A DNA stretch of 64,000 bases from Shewanella sp. 10N.286.48.A6 (GCF_002873135.1 NZ_MCVI01000020.1:114740-178739); one strand, 5' to 3'. Shown: positions 27,177 to 36,073, numbered from the stretch's first letter. Numbers and translations: made by a program. Notes: generated by a model from the sequence alone, not told the origin.

Positions 27177-28202
27177 ATGAAAATAAACAGTGATTTTTTT
27201 CCGTTAACCGGCGTAGCAAGCCGATTTGTTAATCAGCTTGCCCATTGCCGTCGATTGAATATTAGTGCGTTAGAAGCCAGTGAACATCACGTATTACTGG
27301 AGTTGCCTTATAGCCAAGATATCATTGGTGACCCAGATACTGGGGTGATACACGGCGGTGTGGTGACTACGATCATTGATACCGCATCCGGCACTTCTGT
27401 TGTATGCGCTATTTTAGAGAAGTATAAATCCTTAGAAATATCGCCAACCTTAGATTTACGGGTTGACTACATGAAACCGGCTGAGCCAAACAAACCGCTG
27501 TATGCATTTGCAGAATGTTATCGTTTGTCGGCCAATGTGGCGTTTACCCGTGCGATTGCTTATCAAGACAGTATTGATGATCCTATTGCGCATGCTGTTG
27601 GCTCATTTATGCGTATTAGTCCAGAAATGGTGGGTGAAGAGTTTAGACAAGCTTTGATGGGCTGCGCTGATGAAGCAAGTGCAGTCAATTCAGCTGCTAA
27701 TAACCAGCCTGATACTCAAAGTGTTGAAGTTATGCAGGCAGGCAATGCCAGTTTAACTGTGGGCGATATTAATGTTCATGATGTGGTTAAGCGGGCCATT
27801 GATTTAAATGACTATAGTTATTTATTAGAGAAAGTCCCTTATACCCAATTTATCGGGATGAGTGTTGATCGCTTTGGTGATGAAATGGTATTTAAGCTGC
27901 CAACTAAAGATGACAACATTGGTAATCCTATTCTGCCAGCCATACATGGCGGGGTTATTGCTGGCTTTATGGAAATGTCGGCGATTGTGCAGTTAATGGT
28001 ATTTATGCAAGCTAAGAAAGTGCCAAAAATTATCGATTTTTCAATTGATTATTTACGTGCGGGTTTACATCAAGATACGTTTGCTGAATGTAAAATTACT
28101 CGTCAAGGACGCCGAGTTGCTAATGTTAGCATTAATTGCTGGCAGAAAAATCGTAAGCAGCTAATTGCTACTGCGAGAGCGCATTTCTTGCTTGATCAGT
28201 AG
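27177..28202 (+). CDS. Tandem hotdog (PaaI-like) acyl-CoA thioesterase family protein
   Basis: The 341-residue protein holds two hotdog domains. The first has DPDTGVIHGGVVTTIIDTASG near residues 52-72, and the second GNPILPAIHGGVIAGFMEMSA near 248-268. Each carries the HGG motif of PaaI/YdiI-type thioesterases, which hydrolyse aromatic or fatty acyl-CoA. The domains are joined by a variable linker (about 165-200). In the second domain the acidic position after HGG is occupied by a Glu (FMEMS) in place of Asp. The substrate is unknown. It is probably cotranscribed with hinT, 10 bases upstream. Confidence 0.85.
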   Translation: MKINSDFFPLTGVASRFVNQLAHCRRLNISALEASEHHVLLELPYSQDIIGDPDTGVIHGGVVTTIIDTASGTSVVCAILEKYKSLEISPTLDLRVDYMKPAEPNKPLYAFAECYRLSANVAFTRAIAYQDSIDDPIAHAVGSFMRISPEMVGEEFRQALMGCADEASAVNSAANNQPDTQSVEVMQAGNASLTVGDINVHDVVKRAIDLNDYSYLLEKVPYTQFIGMSVDRFGDEMVFKLPTKDDNIGNPILPAIHGGVIAGFMEMSAIVQLMVFMQAKKVPKIIDFSIDYLRAGLHQDTFAECKITRQGRRVANVSINCWQKNRKQLIATARAHFLLDQ

Positions 28203-28290
28203 AAGTAACACACAGTTGATGCATAGATGAGCAAGCTGTTTGACACTGAGCCGACCATTTATTTTTAATACTTAAAAAAAGGAATTAATG

Positions 28291-28680
28291 ATGACATTAA
28301 GAGTAATAATGATATCGCTAGCGTTAATGCTATCAGCTTGCGCTAATCATACTGCTGGTGTGTCAGCTAGCTCTAATGGTGAGGTGAGAGTCGACAATAA
28401 TTCTTTTGCTAGAGCCGTGGCAATTGAGCAAGTAAAGGTCAGAACTCAAGCGGATTTACTGCAAGGTTCGGCATTAATCATCAGTAAGGTGTCAACGGAT
28501 TTAAGGCTGCAATATAAGTTTACTTGGTTTGATGTTGGCGGCTTTACTATTGAAGATGAAGCAAGCAGCTGGAAGTCATTAAAGTTACATGGCAAACAAC
28601 AAATGCAGGTTAGCGCCGTTGCCCCTAATGCTAATGCAAGCCGTTTTGAAGTATATGTAAGAGAAGCATTCTCTAACTAA
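28291..28680 (+). CDS. ycfL: YcfL-family lipoprotein
   Basis: The 129-residue precursor has a signal peptide with a lipobox (LMLSACAN). A DUF1425/YcfL-like domain follows (QVKVRTQADLLQGSALIISKVSTDLRLQYKFTWFDVGGFTI). Function is unknown, but in enteric bacteria ycfL sits between hinT and lpoB. I chose the second ATG (28291), six bases after AAGGAA; the ATG just before it is three bases from the SD. Confidence 0.85.
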   Translation: MTLRVIMISLALMLSACANHTAGVSASSNGEVRVDNNSFARAVAIEQVKVRTQADLLQGSALIISKVSTDLRLQYKFTWFDVGGFTIEDEASSWKSLKLHGKQQMQVSAVAPNANASRFEVYVREAFSN

Positions 28681-28695
28681 GTATATATTTTAAAA

Positions 28696-28726
28696 TAAAA
28701 AAACACGCTTAATTGCGTGTTTTTTA
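28696..28726 (+). terminator. Intrinsic terminator after ycfL
   Basis: An A-rich arm and the stem 28701-28708 pair with 28715-28722, with a six-base loop and a T run. Confidence 0.9.
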
Positions 28727-28811
28727 TTTTCTGGCTTTGGCTAATCATAAAAGCGTCTATGTGATAATTTTTTGTACTTAAATAGTTAATAAAAAGTACC
28801 TATTAGTGCTG

Positions 28812-28838
28812 TTGCACTGATGAAGGATAGTTTATAAT
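28812..28838 (+). promoter_or_regulatory. Candidate promoter of the thiamine uptake transcript
   Basis: TTGCAC (28812-28817), 15 bases, then a perfect TATAAT (28833-28838). It ends about ten bases before the TPP aptamer, the usual spacing for riboswitch transcripts. Confidence 0.6.
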
Positions 28839-28847
28839 CCGCCGCGC

Positions 28848-28940
28848 CAAGGGGTGTTTATTGTTTTTGATAAACTGAGATGTCTAAAGACAAACCCTTA
28901 GAACCTGATCCGGCTAATACCGGCGTAGGAATAGGCTGCA
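28848..28940 (+). promoter_or_regulatory. TPP riboswitch (THI element)
   Basis: The conserved THI-box blocks appear in order: AAGGGGTG (28849-28856), CTGAGAT (28875-28881), ACCCTTAGAACCTGATC (28894-28910) and CGGCTAATACCGGCGTAGGA (28911-28930). Together they form the thiamine pyrophosphate aptamer, placed ahead of a TonB receptor gene. Thiamine-rich cells would therefore reduce expression of the uptake genes. Confidence 0.95.
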
Positions 28941-29070
28941 TGCTTTGCCGTAAATGTTAGTCATTAACTCAGTCATAAACCAAGTCGTAAACGAAAAACG
29001 ACACCAATTTAATAGCTGATAATTGTAATGACAGTCATGGATGCACATAACTAATTCACTATGCTTGCCG

Positions 29071-29095
29071 GATCTCAAAATTATAATTTGAGGTC
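29071..29095 (+). promoter_or_regulatory. Shine-Dalgarno-sequestering hairpin, TPP expression platform
   Basis: Arms 29071-29079 and 29087-29095 pair over nine bases (one G-U) around a seven-base AT loop. The second arm contains the SD GAGGT, with the ATG at 29098. There is no T run, so this fits translational control by the upstream riboswitch. The switching partner within 28941-29070 is not resolved by eye. Confidence 0.65.
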
Positions 29096-29097
29096 CT

Positions 29098-31284
29098 ATG
29101 TCTGTAATTAAATCTAAATCGCCATTAGCGATTGCCGTTCTTGCCGCTTTATCTACTTCTGCTGTCGCCCAAACTGAAAATGTTGAACGTGTCGCAGCCG
29201 ATGCTGAAAAAATGGAAGTCATTGTTGTTAACGCTGACTTTAGCAACATTGCCCTTGAAAAAGTGCCATCCAGTGTGACCGTCATCGATAGCCAACAATT
29301 GCAAGATGAGGGCGCTCAACATTTTGAAGATGTATTAAACTCTATTGCTAATTTTAACTGGTCTGGCGGCAGCTCTCGGCCAAAGTATTTCCAAATTCGT
29401 GGTGTGGGTGAGCAAGAAGAATATCAAGGCGCGCCAAATTCTTCTGTTGGCTTCATTGTTGATGATATCGATTTATCTGGGATCGGCATGGTGTCGAGCA
29501 TGTACGATATGCAACAGGTTGAAGTTCTTCGTGGCCCACAAGGTACACAATATGGCGCCAATGCGTTAGCGGGTCTTATATACCTTAAAAGTAACGATCC
29601 CACCGATGTGTTTGAACATGGCGCACAAGTCTCTCTTGGTGACGATGACTTACAAACCTTCTCCGGTTTTAGCTCTGGCCCAATAACTGACTCTGGTAAG
29701 CTACTTTATCGGGTGTCTTTAGAGCAACATTCGCAAAATGGTTACCGCGACAATACTTATCTAGAGCGTGAAGATACCAATGGCCGTGATGAATTCACCG
29801 CCCGTGCTAAATTGCGTTGGTATGCTGCAGATGATGTGCAACTGGATTTAACCTTTTTACATGCTAATTTTGATAATGGCTATGATGCCTGGACGTTAGA
29901 TAATAATGGCTTTGAAACAATTACCGATAAGCCTGGTGTTGATGCGCAAAAGACCACTGGTGCTGGCTTAAAAGCCACATTCAGCAGTTTTGAAAAGTTC
30001 GAACTCACCTCGTTAACTTCATTTGCACAAACCGATCATCACCATAATTATGACGGCGATTGGGCCAACCCTGATTACTGGGATTCGAAACAATGCAGCA
30101 TTTATGATGATGACTGGAACGTGATTGGGACTGAGCCATGTGTTTATGATTACACCTGGGATAAACAGGGTGAGCGTAAAACCGTGTCACAGGAACTTCG
30201 TATCAGCTCAAACGAAGCTGGCCGAATTTTTAACGATTCGACTGATTGGTTAATGGGCTTATATGGCATGAACCTTCAAGAGGATAATGACTTATATTCT
30301 GAATACAATGGCTGGCCAGATGAAGTGCTGCAATCGGAATATGAAGCGACCAACTATGCTATTTTTGCTCAAACCGATACCCAGTTTAGTAATGGTTATG
30401 TATTTTCAGCTGGGGTTCGTTTAGAGCGTCGAGAAAGTGAATATTCAGACAGTAATGGTGATAAATTCTCACCTAGCGAAAACATGTGGGGTGGTCATTT
30501 AGCGCTATCTAAACCCATAAACCAAGACCATAATACCTATCTGCGTATTGCTCGCGGTTACAAAGCGGGTGGCTTTAACATGAGTTTGCCAGCTGAATTA
30601 GCCGATAAAAAAGAGTTTGATACTGAAATCTTATATAACTACGAGTTAGGGCTCAAATCTTCGTGGTTACAAGGTCAATTAGATACCAACTTGGCATTCT
30701 TCTATATGGAGCGACGCGATCAGCAAGTGGCGGCATCACAACAAGACCCTGATGATCAGCAGCGCTTCATTCTATTTACCGAAAATGCAGGTAGTGCTGA
30801 AAACTACGGCGCCGAAATCGACTTTACCTACTATGCCACCGATAACATTCAATTCTACGGTAGTGCAGGTTGGTTAGAAGCCACCTATGGTGATTATCAA
30901 TACAAGGATAAATATGGCAATGTCGTAGATTTAACAGGTCGAGAGCAAGCCCATGCGCCAAAATTTACTTATAGCGCAGGCATGAGCTATGTCAGTGATT
31001 CTGGCTGGTTTACCAATTTAAATGCTAGCGGTAAAAGTGATTTTTACTACTCTGATAGTAACGAATCAAAGTCAGACGCTTATACTATTTTCAATGCTCG
31101 AGTGGGTTATGAAACACAAATGTGGTCAGCGTATTTATGGGGCCGCAACTTATTTGACGAGCAATATGGCACCAGAGGCTTCTACTTTGGTAATGAACCA
31201 GACTTAGATTGGGCCGATAAGCAATATGTACGTTTCGGCGATCCACGTCAGCTAGGTATTACCTTAAAGGTCAAGTTTATGTAG
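29098..31284 (+). CDS. TonB-dependent receptor, probable thiamine uptake
   Basis: A 728-residue outer-membrane receptor with a signal peptide (residues 1-24) and a TonB-box-like start (KMEVIVVNADF). The plug domain includes VEVLRGPQGTQYGANALAGLIYL near residues 139-162, and the barrel ends in Val-Lys-Phe-Met. The barrel resembles siderophore-type receptors. The substrate is inferred from the TPP riboswitch directly upstream and from the downstream PnuT-like permease and kinase. It was probably specialised for thiamine or a precursor. The terminal Met after Phe is a slight departure from the usual aromatic end. Confidence 0.88.
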   Translation: MSVIKSKSPLAIAVLAALSTSAVAQTENVERVAADAEKMEVIVVNADFSNIALEKVPSSVTVIDSQQLQDEGAQHFEDVLNSIANFNWSGGSSRPKYFQIRGVGEQEEYQGAPNSSVGFIVDDIDLSGIGMVSSMYDMQQVEVLRGPQGTQYGANALAGLIYLKSNDPTDVFEHGAQVSLGDDDLQTFSGFSSGPITDSGKLLYRVSLEQHSQNGYRDNTYLEREDTNGRDEFTARAKLRWYAADDVQLDLTFLHANFDNGYDAWTLDNNGFETITDKPGVDAQKTTGAGLKATFSSFEKFELTSLTSFAQTDHHHNYDGDWANPDYWDSKQCSIYDDDWNVIGTEPCVYDYTWDKQGERKTVSQELRISSNEAGRIFNDSTDWLMGLYGMNLQEDNDLYSEYNGWPDEVLQSEYEATNYAIFAQTDTQFSNGYVFSAGVRLERRESEYSDSNGDKFSPSENMWGGHLALSKPINQDHNTYLRIARGYKAGGFNMSLPAELADKKEFDTEILYNYELGLKSSWLQGQLDTNLAFFYMERRDQQVAASQQDPDDQQRFILFTENAGSAENYGAEIDFTYYATDNIQFYGSAGWLEATYGDYQYKDKYGNVVDLTGREQAHAPKFTYSAGMSYVSDSGWFTNLNASGKSDFYYSDSNESKSDAYTIFNARVGYETQMWSAYLWGRNLFDEQYGTRGFYFGNEPDLDWADKQYVRFGDPRQLGITLKVKFM

Positions 31285-31454
31285 CTTGGCTGCAAACTAT
31301 GTTAATTTAAAGGGGCTGTTAACCTGTTGGGTTACAGTTGATTTATTCAATAATAACAATACTTAACACTAAATTGCCGTCATGTTTTGAAAAGTTTTTT
31401 ACCTTAAACTTTGATAGACTATGACGGTATTTTTATCACGATTAAGGAATTTCC

Positions 31455-31715
31455 ATGAAATTGACTGCCGAAATCAGCATGTATCCATTTAATGAAAACT
31501 ATTTAGACCCGATAAAGTGGTTTATTGGCCGAGTAGATAGCTACCCTAATATTGAACGTAAAACCAATGCGATGGCGACTCAGGTGTGCGGTGAATACGC
31601 AGATGTGATGGCCATGCTAGCAACCGAAATGGAAGCGGCCCATCAAAAATGGGGCAAAGCAGTATTTGTATGTAAATTTATTGGTGGCGAGCTTGATTTA
31701 AGCCACACCGAATAA
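31455..31715 (+). CDS. YkoF/MTH1187-like thiamine-binding domain protein
   Basis: This 86-residue cytoplasmic protein has the small alpha/beta fold seen in YkoF and MTH1187 proteins (AEISMYPFNENYLDPIKWFI at the start, TNAMATQVCGEYADVMAML in the middle). YkoF binds thiamine or hydroxymethylpyrimidine. The position inside a TPP-riboswitch cluster supports the same ligand here. AAGGAA lies before the ATG. It may act as an intracellular carrier or sensor; that is inference. Confidence 0.75.
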   Translation: MKLTAEISMYPFNENYLDPIKWFIGRVDSYPNIERKTNAMATQVCGEYADVMAMLATEMEAAHQKWGKAVFVCKFIGGELDLSHTE

Positions 31716-31755
31716 CCTGTAAATTCATCATAGTAATGAAATAGTAGCCAACGTT

Positions 31756-32406
31756 ATGTTATCTGAGATCGTTCAATCAATACAAATTGCCATTACTGAA
31801 GTGTCTGTAATGACAGGCTGGGAAGCTGTTGCAGTGATTCTGGCAATTGCGTATTTGATATTAGCCATGAAAACCAATATTTGGTGTTGGGCGGCAGCCT
31901 TTGCCAGTACTGCCATATACACAGTGCTGTTTTGGAATGTGTCATTGTTGATGGAATCAGTGCTAAATGTATATTACATGGCGATGGCGATTTATGGCTT
32001 TTGGCTGTGGCGCTATGGTGCTGACAGTCGTCATCAAACTGAACTGCCAATTATTAGTTGGTCTCTAAACAAACACTTAGTGATTATTGCCGTTACTAGT
32101 GGTGTATCCTTGATTGTGGGCTACTTAATGGCCACAAATACAAGTGCTTCGTTTCCATATCTTGATGCATTAACAACCTGTTTTGCGGTGATGACTACTT
32201 ATCTAGTGGCGAAAAAGGTAATAGAAAATTGGTATTACTGGATGGTGATTAATTCGCTATCAATTTACTTATACCTTCAAAAAGGTTTAATGCTAACTTC
32301 TGGTTTACTTATCCTGTATTTATTTATGGCTGTCAGCGGTTACTTTATGTGGCGTAAAAAAATGCTGCAAAATCATGCACCAGATGATGCAGCCTTAGCA
32401 AGCTAA
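31756..32406 (+). CDS. pnuT: PnuC-family vitamin permease, probable thiamine transporter
   Basis: The 216-residue inner-membrane protein has about seven hydrophobic segments. It carries the PnuC-family signatures YLILAMKTNIWCW near residue 33, NVYYMAMAIYGFWLWRYG near 72, and WYYWMVINSLSIYLYLQKGL near 160. PnuC relatives in thiamine clusters (PnuT) move thiamine by facilitated diffusion, with trapping by phosphorylation. The kinase-like gene directly downstream fits that scheme. Confidence 0.85.
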   Translation: MLSEIVQSIQIAITEVSVMTGWEAVAVILAIAYLILAMKTNIWCWAAAFASTAIYTVLFWNVSLLMESVLNVYYMAMAIYGFWLWRYGADSRHQTELPIISWSLNKHLVIIAVTSGVSLIVGYLMATNTSASFPYLDALTTCFAVMTTYLVAKKVIENWYYWMVINSLSIYLYLQKGLMLTSGLLILYLFMAVSGYFMWRKKMLQNHAPDDAALAS

Positions 32407-32420
32407 TGGCTATTTAGATA

Positions 32421-33431
32421 ATGAGTCACTTTAACCCATGGCAATGGCTACCTGCGGATATTAAACGCCAATTACCGAATATATTAGCCGATAAGATTGA
32501 AGCAGATTGTCATGGGGTTAAAGTGTTATCTGATGGATTAAGTAACCAAAACTTCCATATAGCCTTAAGTGATAGCGATTGGGTATTACGGGTTAATCAA
32601 GATAATGCCCCGTGGTGTGAACGAGACAACGAAGTGAGCAGTTGGCGCTTGGTTGAAGCCATTAATCGGGCGCCTAAATTAATTTGGCTTAGTGATGATA
32701 AACGCTTTTACCTAAGTCAGTTTATACCTGAAAATAATCACTTATGGTCAAATTATGTCGCCGAGTTTAGTTTTTATGATAACAAGCGCCCACAGCAGTC
32801 GGTGTTTGCGGCGCTAGACCCTGTTGCTCACCTACTGGGGTTATTAACCCCGCTATCAAAATTACCTTTGCCGACGAAACAAATTACCATGACTCAGCAA
32901 TGGCAAGTTTATGTAAACTCATTATCTGACTTAGGCAACTCAATTGCTGATGCAAGCGTCGCAAACAAAGGCGATGCTGATGAAACTCAGGCGTTAGTGA
33001 CATGGCAGCAGCTTTATCGAAAATTAACCAGTAAATATGCCCAAATGGCTATTTGGCTTGAACAACTAGAAACCTGCGTGATTTCGCCGCAGTTCTGTCA
33101 CCGAGATTTGTCGCCGTATAATTTACTGTTTGATGGTAAACAACTTAAGTGTATTGATTTTGAATATTGCGCTGCCAGTCATCCGCTGTTTGATTTAGTC
33201 GCCGTGGTGGTGACGCATCAATTAACTCAAGAGCAAGTAAAACAACTGACGGAAAAATATCTACAACATCAGCTGAATTTGACTCATGATTGTACTGACT
33301 ACCTCGCTGAAATGGCTCATTGCTTTTGGCTATTTGCCGCAGCTTGGGCTTTAATGATGGCAGCTAACCAGCAATTATCTCCTCAGCAATATTTTAACTT
33401 ATTCAACAAATACCTATCTTTAGTGCCATAA
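32421..33431 (+). CDS. Aminoglycoside/choline/thiamine kinase-like phosphotransferase
   Basis: The 336-residue protein has the APH fold, with an N-lobe opening (GLSNQNFHIALSDSDWVLRVN near residues 41-60). The catalytic loop is CHRDLSPYNLLFDG near 228-241, followed by the metal-binding CIDFEYCAASHPLFDL. In E. coli, ThiK (YcfN) of this superfamily phosphorylates thiamine and its gene lies near hinT and ycfL. Here it follows a PnuT-like permease in a TPP-controlled cluster, so thiamine kinase is the best guess. Choline kinase is the main alternative. Confidence 0.78.
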   Translation: MSHFNPWQWLPADIKRQLPNILADKIEADCHGVKVLSDGLSNQNFHIALSDSDWVLRVNQDNAPWCERDNEVSSWRLVEAINRAPKLIWLSDDKRFYLSQFIPENNHLWSNYVAEFSFYDNKRPQQSVFAALDPVAHLLGLLTPLSKLPLPTKQITMTQQWQVYVNSLSDLGNSIADASVANKGDADETQALVTWQQLYRKLTSKYAQMAIWLEQLETCVISPQFCHRDLSPYNLLFDGKQLKCIDFEYCAASHPLFDLVAVVVTHQLTQEQVKQLTEKYLQHQLNLTHDCTDYLAEMAHCFWLFAAAWALMMAANQQLSPQQYFNLFNKYLSLVP

Positions 33432-33475
33432 GGCTATTATTCTTAACTTATGCTGTTTGTAGGGGAGAATGACCG

Positions 33476-34324
33476 TTGAAAAAGCCATTAATTCCAATAT
33501 TACTTGTTATCTTTTTAGCAGGATGTTCCACCAAATTTAGTTACTTCTTTCTCGACTGGGCCATTGAGTGGCGCGTTGATGAATATGTAGAATTAGATAA
33601 ATCTCAACAAGCTCAATTTGATAAGCTGCTAGATAAGTTTTTGCTTTGGCATCAACAGCAAGAATTGGCTCGCTATAGCGAGCAGCTGCAGCAACTTTCC
33701 GACAATATTAATAAACACACGCTCACCATTGAAATTTGGGAGCAACAAGTTACTGCAGCTAAAGCCCATTGGTTTCGTGTTTTTGAATTTTTACTACCCG
33801 ATTTACTACCTATTATTACTAGCTTAAGCGATCAACAAGTTAAATCTATTATTACTCAGCTTAAACTTGATAATGATGAATTAAATGCCAAGTATGCAGG
33901 AAAAAACCAACTAGAATTAGTCGCCGATGCCAACAAAAGAACCATCAATCGGCTTGATGATTGGTTAGGAAGCACCACAGCAGAACAAGAAGTGTTAATT
34001 AAAGCGTTTAATCAACAGCGTTTAGCAACCCTTGATATGTGGCTAGAGTATCGACTTGAATGGTTACGTCAGTTTGAAACTGCGCTGAGTCAACGAGATG
34101 ATACAGCCTTACTTGAGCAGAGAATGCGGTTATTAATGACCCAGCCAGATGAATTAAAATCGGCAATCTATCAGCAAAATGCAGATAGAAATACTCGATT
34201 ATTTGGTCAGTTAATGATTGAAATTAATCACAGTTTATCCAGCAAGCAGCGCCGTCATTTAAACAAAAAAATAGTCACGTTAATTGAGGATTTACAAGAT
34301 CTGTCTGACGATGTGGAGCGTTAA
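33476..34324 (+). CDS. Predicted lipoprotein of the DUF6279 type
   Basis: The 282-residue precursor starts with TTG behind GGGGAG and has a lipobox (FLAGCSTK, Cys17). The rest is mostly charged helix (EYVELDKSQQAQFDKLLDKFLLWHQQQELARYSEQL). This pattern of an opening SYFFLDW followed by long helices is common in gammaproteobacterial lipoproteins of unknown function. Outer-membrane anchoring facing the periplasm is likely. No enzymatic motif is visible. Confidence 0.75.
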   Translation: MKKPLIPILLVIFLAGCSTKFSYFFLDWAIEWRVDEYVELDKSQQAQFDKLLDKFLLWHQQQELARYSEQLQQLSDNINKHTLTIEIWEQQVTAAKAHWFRVFEFLLPDLLPIITSLSDQQVKSIITQLKLDNDELNAKYAGKNQLELVADANKRTINRLDDWLGSTTAEQEVLIKAFNQQRLATLDMWLEYRLEWLRQFETALSQRDDTALLEQRMRLLMTQPDELKSAIYQQNADRNTRLFGQLMIEINHSLSSKQRRHLNKKIVTLIEDLQDLSDDVER

Positions 34325-34410
34325 TTTATAGCTGATGTAAATAGATGAAATAAAACTTGTTATTCCAAGGTCTAATGATGTAATTATCGCAGCAAGGTTA
34401 AGGAATTATC

Positions 34411-34992
34411 ATGGTGAACCTATATCAGCAATTTTTAAGTTTATTAAGGCACATTGAAGGCATAGCACCACTGGCTTTGCGACTTTATTTAGCCCCAGTA
34501 TTAATGCAAGCAGGTTATAACAAGTTATCTAATTTTAGTGACACAGCGGCTTGGTTTGGTAATCCTGATTGGGGTTTAGGTATACCTATGCCTGAAGTCA
34601 TGACCGCATTAGCTGCCGGCACCGAATTATTTGGCGGAGCGCTACTGCTGATAGGCTTAGCTACACGTTTAGTGGCCATCCCTATGATGGTAACCATGTT
34701 AGTTGCGGCGTTTGCGGTGCACATTAATAATGGCTGGTTGGCCATTGCTGATGCCAGTTCCTGGCTTGCTAACGATAATGTCACCGCTTCTGCTGAAAAG
34801 CTTGCTGCGGCTAAAGCACTTTTACAGCAACATGGTAATTACGAATGGCTCACAAGCTCAGGCAACTTTGTTATTTTAAATAATGGTATTGAGTTTGCCA
34901 TAACCTATTTCATCATGTTGCTTGCGCTGTTATTTATGGGCGGAGGCCGATATACCAGCGTGGATCACTTTATTGCCAAGCGTGCTAGCTAG
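34411..34992 (+). CDS. DoxX-family membrane protein
   Basis: The 193-residue protein has about four transmembrane segments. It has the DoxX pattern ALRLYLAPVLMQAGYNKLSNF near residue 22 and GTELFGGALLLIGLATRL near 70. An insert of about 40 residues (about 110-150) lies between the third and last segments. DoxX proteins are linked to quinone or thiol redox chemistry in some bacteria, but no specific role is assigned here. It has its own terminator. Confidence 0.82.
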   Translation: MVNLYQQFLSLLRHIEGIAPLALRLYLAPVLMQAGYNKLSNFSDTAAWFGNPDWGLGIPMPEVMTALAAGTELFGGALLLIGLATRLVAIPMMVTMLVAAFAVHINNGWLAIADASSWLANDNVTASAEKLAAAKALLQQHGNYEWLTSSGNFVILNNGIEFAITYFIMLLALLFMGGGRYTSVDHFIAKRAS

Positions 34993-35030
34993 CGATTAAT
35001 AACCTCATCTAACAATTTATCATGACATGT

Positions 35031-35060
35031 AAAAATCCCACTTTAATGTGGGATTTTTGT
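35031..35060 (+). terminator. Intrinsic terminator after the DoxX gene
   Basis: An 11-base stem (35031-35041 with 35048-35058), a six-base loop and a T run. Confidence 0.9.
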
Positions 35061-35130
35061 TAATATTCTTGAGAGATTAATTATCGGCGTGGACATGTGT
35101 CTGCGCAATGAAAAGACAGGGATTTTGCAA

Positions 35131-35679
35131 TTGGACGCTTCAGAATTATTACTTACTCGCCAGTCAACACCTCGTTTAACAACGCCTGCGCCGAATGAAC
35201 AACAATTGGACTTCATTCTTAATGCTGCTGCCAGAGTGCCAGATCACGGCGCTTTAACCCCTTGGGAATTTATTATCGCCACTGATGCAGGGTTAGAGAC
35301 CTTAGCAGAGATATTTGTTACGGCGGCTAAGTCTAAAGGGGCGGATGAAACCTTTTTAACCAAAGTGAAAGGGATGCCACACCGAGCGCCAATGGTCATT
35401 ACTGTCGTCGCCAAAAGTCAGTCACATCCTAAAGTGCCATTATTAGAGCAGCAGTTAGCCGCGGGCTGCGCCACCATGGCAATGCAACAAGCAGCGTTTT
35501 CTTTAGGATTGGGTGCAGTTTGGCGTACTGGTGACTTTGCTTTTAACGCGATGGTTAATCAAGGTTTGGGTATTGCCGCTGAAGATCAAATCGTGGGCTT
35601 TTTGTATATCGGCACCCCTGCGGTTAAAGCGCCGCTTAAACCGTTAAAACCAGGCCGACAATTCGCTCGATATTTATAA
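35131..35679 (+). CDS. ydjA: NAD(P)H nitroreductase, YdjA type
   Basis: A minimal FMN-dependent nitroreductase. TTG 35131 gives 182 residues, the usual YdjA length, and the start DASELLLTRQSTPRL aligns with the FMN-binding Arg-Ser-x-x-Arg region. Other family blocks are ARVPDHGALTPWEF near residue 34, AAGCATMAMQQAAFSLGLGAVWRTG near 112, and FLYIGTP. AGGG lies nine bases before this codon. An ATG at 35089 in frame would add 14 residues of little similarity. The physiological substrate is unknown. Confidence 0.87.
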   Translation: MDASELLLTRQSTPRLTTPAPNEQQLDFILNAAARVPDHGALTPWEFIIATDAGLETLAEIFVTAAKSKGADETFLTKVKGMPHRAPMVITVVAKSQSHPKVPLLEQQLAAGCATMAMQQAAFSLGLGAVWRTGDFAFNAMVNQGLGIAAEDQIVGFLYIGTPAVKAPLKPLKPGRQFARYL

Positions 35680-35763
35680 CCTGTTTCTATGAAGTGGGCT
35701 TATCAACTTAATTGCTGAGCTCGAGAACAGTGCTAATTATAAAGGCGATCAAAAGCGTTAATA

Positions 35764-35806
35764 AAAATATAGTGACTCCAGTTGTGGAATCACTATATTT
35801 AATATT
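35764..35806. terminator. Bidirectional-looking terminator
   Basis: A 16-base stem (35765-35780 with 35785-35800, one mismatch) with a four-base loop lies between convergent genes, with A-rich and T-rich flanks on its two sides. Confidence 0.75.
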
Positions 35807-35866
35807 TTTAAATAAAAATGTTTGAGTTACCTAGGTCGGTGACTTTGCTCGTTATAATTAAATGTC

Positions 35867-36073
35867 TTAGTCGCTTGGGTCTAATGCATCTAACGGCAGC
35901 AAGTTCTGATATAAGTAATAGCCTAACGGGCCTAAAAATAGGCTTATTGTTCCCCATAGATAACGTTTAACGTTATCTATCTTTGCTGCTGTGTTAATCG
36001 CGCGGTAGCAAAACATAATATGCAATACGATTAACAGTGGTATGAGCACAAGCACCAAATCCATTTGTTCCAT
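35867..36073 (-). CDS. Small two-segment membrane protein (PLDc_N-like)
   Basis: The 68-residue protein has two hydrophobic segments (about 5-24 and 38-53) and a tail LLPLDALDPSD. It resembles the phospholipase-D-nuclease N-terminal domain found alone in many small membrane proteins (GTISLFLGPLGYYLY). I chose the ATG whose first base is 36073, with AAGGA about eight bases upstream; a longer frame from 36115 lacks an SD. Function unknown. Confidence 0.65.
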   Translation of the reverse strand: MEQMDLVLVLIPLLIVLHIMFCYRAINTAAKIDNVKRYLWGTISLFLGPLGYYLYQNLLPLDALDPSD

